A DNA stretch of 5,690 nucleotides, taken from assembly GCA_002427325.1 (NCBI GenBank), contig DIQS01000069.1, positions 1-5,690 on the forward strand, in the 5' to 3' direction. This stretch comes from Cloacimonetes bacterium UBA5456 (GTDB lineage: Bacteria > Cloacimonadota > Cloacimonadia > Cloacimonadales > Cloacimonadaceae). Positions 5,614-5,690 of this stretch are shown piece after piece. The notes below the pieces were generated by a model. That model worked only from the letters and a program-made list of their open reading frames with translations. It did not search any database and was not told the origin of the DNA. A program made the position numbers and the translations under genes. Numbering within the stretch: the first letter of the stretch is position 1; every line of letters begins with the position of its first letter.

Positions 5614-5690
5614 TGGTAGCGGCGCAGGGACTTGAACCCCGGACCTGCGGATTATGATTCCGATGCTCTAACCAACTGAGCTACGCCGCC
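5614..5690 (-). tRNA. tRNA-Met (CAT), elongator type
   Basis: A complete 77-nt cloverleaf with encoded CCA whose 5' end is the last base of the window. The acceptor GGCGGCG pairs with CGCCGCT (G1-U72 wobble), with discriminator A73. The anticodon loop ATCATAA gives CAT (5656-5654). It lacks the three stacked G-C pairs at the base of the anticodon stem that mark initiator tRNA. A lysidine-modified Ile2 tRNA also has a CAT anticodon, but the G4-C69 and G5-C68 acceptor pairs differ from the C-G pairs of E. coli Ile2, so elongator Met is preferred. The top pair of the anticodon stem (27-43) is a U-C mismatch. Any promoter, and any tRNAs before it, are beyond the edge. Confidence 0.88.

Noticed and set aside
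5424..5657. Plus-strand open frame of 77 codons containing GLEPATP and GFEPLTYGLE
   Set aside because: It is antisense to the three tRNA genes. Such GFEP/GLEP peptides come from the conserved T-arm sequence read on the wrong strand and are a well-known false annotation.

Overview
The window reads as ordinary bacterial chromosome: housekeeping translation genes, a small cell-envelope operon and a tRNA cluster. There is no sign of phage, transposon or CRISPR. The outer-membrane-type protein (predicted signal peptide, terminal Phe, DUF3078-like) means a diderm host. That family, a five-repeat S1 protein and strong AGGAG ribosome binding sites suggest the Fibrobacterota-Chlorobiota-Bacteroidota (FCB) group, perhaps Cloacimonadota. 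This placement is inference from general resemblance and was not tested by a search.

Layout. At the left edge, minus strand, are the first 22 codons of a probable Na/Pi-cotransporter family gene (1-66). Next, also minus strand, comes a two-gene unit in which rpsA (ribosomal protein S1, 1711-3213) is transcribed first and lysS (class II lysyl-tRNA synthetase, 215-1708) follows after 2 nt. It ends at an intrinsic terminator whose stem and loop are made from the last lysS codons and the stop codon. A 318-nt divergent intergenic region (3214-3531) holds the start signals of rpsA and of a plus-strand pair: an MscS-family mechanosensitive channel (3532-4326) and, 32 nt later, an exported DUF3078-like outer-membrane beta-barrel candidate (4359-5240). 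That pair ends at a hairpin and then an intrinsic terminator (5291-5326). Facing it from the minus strand are another terminator (5378-5411) and a tRNA cluster, transcribed Met(CAT)-Arg(TCT)-His(GTG), all with encoded CCA. The Met tRNA ends exactly at the window edge.

Functional picture. rpsA-lysS is a translation operon: S1 recruits mRNA to the ribosome and LysRS charges tRNA-Lys. The plus-strand pair looks like an envelope unit with an inner-membrane tension-gated channel and an uncharacterised outer-membrane protein. No clearly novel system is visible. The points most worth a second look are the MscS protein ending where its C-terminal beta-barrel should begin, the mscS-DUF3078 pairing, the Arg-rich tail on a five-repeat S1, and the lysS terminator built into its coding end.
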